Positions 62,583-64,000 of a stretch of 64,000 nt of DNA are shown piece by piece. A program made the translations under genes and the position numbers. Every line of letters starts with the position of its first letter. Within the stretch, counting starts at the first letter, position 1. The stretch comes from Arthrobacter_J sp038199985 (lineage in GTDB: Bacteria; Actinomycetota; Actinomycetes; Actinomycetales; Micrococcaceae): positions 1 to 64,000 of the forward strand of contig JBBPYK010000109.1 in NCBI GenBank assembly GCA_038199985.1, given 5' to 3'. Below the pieces are notes generated by a model. It was not told the origin of the DNA, did no database searches, and worked only from the letters and a program-made list of their open reading frames with translations.

Positions 62583-63590
62583 ATGTCCTCAATGACGTTT
62601 GGCCGCGCGATCAACGCAGGCCTCCGCAAAGCGATGGAAAATGATCCCAAAGTTGTTCTCATGGGAGAGGACATAGGAAAGCTCGGCGGAGTTTTCCGTA
62701 TCACTGAAGGTTTGCAGAAAGACTTCGGCGAGCACAGGGTTATGGACTCGCCTCTGGCTGAAGCTGGCATCATGGGAACCGCTATCGGAATGGCGTACCG
62801 CGGATACCGTCCGGTGGTGGAGATCCAGTTCGATGGCTTTATCTACCCCGCGTTCGATCAGATCGTTTGTCAGGTGGCAAAACTGCATTACCGTACTCAG
62901 GGGAAAGTGAAAGTACCTCTCACTATTCGCGTTCCCTTCGGTGGTGGTATTGGTTCACCTGAGCACCACTCGGAATCGCCTGAAGCGTATTTCACGCATA
63001 CTTCCGGATTGCGCGTAGTGAGTGTTTCGAATCCGCAGGATGCGTACACCATGATTCAGCAGGCGATCGCGTCAGATGACCCTGTTCTCTACTTCGAGCC
63101 CAAGCGGCGCTACCACGTCAAGGGCGAGGTCAATGAGGACGTGGATCTCAATGCCGAGTCCATGGAGTCTGCGCGCGTTGTCGCGGAAGGTTCGGATGTC
63201 ACTCTGGTGACGTATGGGCCCTTGGTTCCGACGGCAATGGATGCCGCGGTTGCAGCGTCCGATGACGGCGTCTCGGTGGAAGTCATTGACCTGCGGTCGC
63301 TGGCACCGATCGACTTTGCAACGGTGGAGGCATCAGTACGCAAAACCGGCCGTCTGGTCATAACTCATGAGGCCGCACAGTCTGGCGGCTTGGGGGCCGA
63401 GATTGCCGCCAGCATCACCGAACGTTGTTTCTACTACCTTGAGCATGCACCGGTACGAATCACCGGATTCGACATTCCCTACCCTTACTCCAAGTTGGAG
63501 TTCCACCACCTTCCGGACCTGGACAGGATTCTCGACGGTGTGGATCGCGCCATGGGCCGTGCCAATTCACTGAGTTCACTGGAAGGCTAG
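62583..63590 (+). CDS. bkdB: 2-oxoacid dehydrogenase E1 beta subunit (probably branched-chain)
   Basis: The 335-residue product is the beta chain of the same E1. It shows KVVLMGEDIGKLGGVFRITEGL, the DSPLAEAGIMGTAIGMA cofactor region, and PFGGGIGSPEHHSES. The ATG follows the E1 alpha stop directly, and GGAAG lies upstream within it. It pairs with bkdA to form the decarboxylating component. Confidence 0.88.
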   Translation: MSSMTFGRAINAGLRKAMENDPKVVLMGEDIGKLGGVFRITEGLQKDFGEHRVMDSPLAEAGIMGTAIGMAYRGYRPVVEIQFDGFIYPAFDQIVCQVAKLHYRTQGKVKVPLTIRVPFGGGIGSPEHHSESPEAYFTHTSGLRVVSVSNPQDAYTMIQQAIASDDPVLYFEPKRRYHVKGEVNEDVDLNAESMESARVVAEGSDVTLVTYGPLVPTAMDAAVAASDDGVSVEVIDLRSLAPIDFATVEASVRKTGRLVITHEAAQSGGLGAEIAASITERCFYYLEHAPVRITGFDIPYPYSKLEFHHLPDLDRILDGVDRAMGRANSLSSLEG

Positions 63591-63594
63591 CGCT

Positions 63595-64000
63595 GTGACT
63601 ATCAAAGAATTCAAATTGCCGGATCTAGGTGAGGGGCTCACGGAGTCTGAGATCGTTACCTGGCGGGTCGCCGAGGGCGACACCGTTGAACTGAACCAGA
63701 TTATTGCTGACGTTGAAACTGCCAAGGCCGTCGTCGAGTTGCCGTCGCCATACGCTGGTTCGGTGAAGCACCTGCATGCACCTGCAGGCACCGTGGTGGA
63801 GGTCGGCCAGCCGATTGTGTCCTTCGACATCGGTGGGGAGTCCTCAGGCGGAGAGGAAACTCCGGCAAAACGTGAACCAAATCTAGTGGGTTACGGAGCC
63901 GCCGTCGAGAAATCCGGGCGTCCATCCCGTCGCAAACGCGCTAGGGAGTCTGCCGGTACATCCTCTGCGTCGGTGACTGCCGACCAATTGGCTTCGGTGG
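63595..64000 (+). CDS. bkdC: Dihydrolipoamide acyltransferase E2, 5' part (cut by the window end)
   Basis: The first 135 codons are present. They encode a lipoyl domain with FKLPDLGEGLTESEI and the lipoylated Lys44 in DVETAKAVVELPS, then a polar linker. The peripheral-subunit-binding and catalytic domains lie beyond the window. GTG 63595 starts five bases after the E1 beta stop. It continues the operon, whose E3 is not visible here. Confidence 0.88.
   Translation, partial: MTIKEFKLPDLGEGLTESEIVTWRVAEGDTVELNQIIADVETAKAVVELPSPYAGSVKHLHAPAGTVVEVGQPIVSFDIGGESSGGEETPAKREPNLVGYGAAVEKSGRPSRRKRARESAGTSSASVTADQLASV

Noticed and set aside
61476..63590. Pyruvate dehydrogenase as the sure function of the E1 pair
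   Set aside because: Sequence alone does not separate pyruvate from branched-chain substrates; the divergent Lrp regulator and the usual actinobacterial AceE make branched-chain use more likely.
1..64000. CRISPR arrays, insertion sequences and rRNA genes
   Set aside because: Looked for on both strands; no regularly spaced repeats, transposase proteins or rRNA segments were seen.

Overview
The window looks like ordinary chromosome from a high-GC Gram-positive bacterium of the Micrococcaceae (Arthrobacter-like). The main reasons are the gene families and their order: gatCAB after ligA, dus-dgt-dnaG followed by tRNA-Asn, rpsB-tsf-pyrH-frr-cdsA, a hut cluster with the actinobacterial type of HutH, and a SAM-IV-type riboswitch in front of metY-metX. 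GTG and TTG starts are common, and many stop/start codons overlap. The genus is inferred from gene content only.

Left part (1-10.8 kb): an S66 carboxypeptidase, DNA ligase LigA, a GNAT acetyltransferase, the tRNA amidotransferase gatCAB, and the threonine-to-glycine pair tdh-kbl followed by a DAO-type FAD oxidoreductase. From 10.86 to 14.55 kb lies a two-gene ABC exporter with less GC-biased codons. It is preceded by an unusual leader in which a possible 23-codon ORF, an intrinsic terminator and the ribosome-binding site all overlap. From 14.6 to 22.7 kb is the histidine utilisation cluster: hutH diverges from an IclR regulator, then come hutU, an M20 amidohydrolase (probably replacing HutG), hutF and hutI.

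Middle part (22.7-37.8 kb): a CPBP membrane protein, hydrolases, a riboswitch-controlled metY-metX pair (methionine by direct sulfhydrylation), an S4 RNA-binding protein, glyS, acetyl- and acyltransferases, dus-dgt-dnaG, tRNA-Asn with a terminator, and a DUF4870 membrane protein behind a 39-bp near-palindrome.

Accessory part (37.9-48.3 kb): a compact operon of an adenylate-forming ligase, a ketosynthase and an acyl-CoA dehydrogenase-fold protein without any carrier-protein gene; ACC deaminase acdS with a divergent GntR regulator; and a translationally coupled operon of an acyl-CoA dehydrogenase-fold protein, a PIG-L deacetylase/methyltransferase fusion and a family 2 glycosyltransferase, next to a divergent FAD oxidoreductase. 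These two three-gene operons are the best candidates for undescribed pathways in the window.

Right part (48.4-64 kb): a holin-like/DUF3618-like membrane protein, a CDP-alcohol phosphatidyltransferase, a DMT-type permease and a glycosyltransferase; a tRNA with a CAT anticodon; a glutaryl-CoA-dehydrogenase-like enzyme behind a palindromic promoter; an M23-like secreted protein with a degenerate active site; the rpsB-tsf and pyrH-frr-cdsA translation and lipid genes with several notable RNA or DNA structures; a DivIVA-like protein; two small membrane proteins; and an Lrp regulator divergent from a 2-oxoacid dehydrogenase operon (E1 alpha, E1 beta, and E2 cut by the window end), probably for branched-chain keto acids.

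Most stretches between genes are under 300 bases. The exceptions are 25250-25559 (riboswitch) and 54048-54465 (rpsB leader with a small ORF); both are described below.
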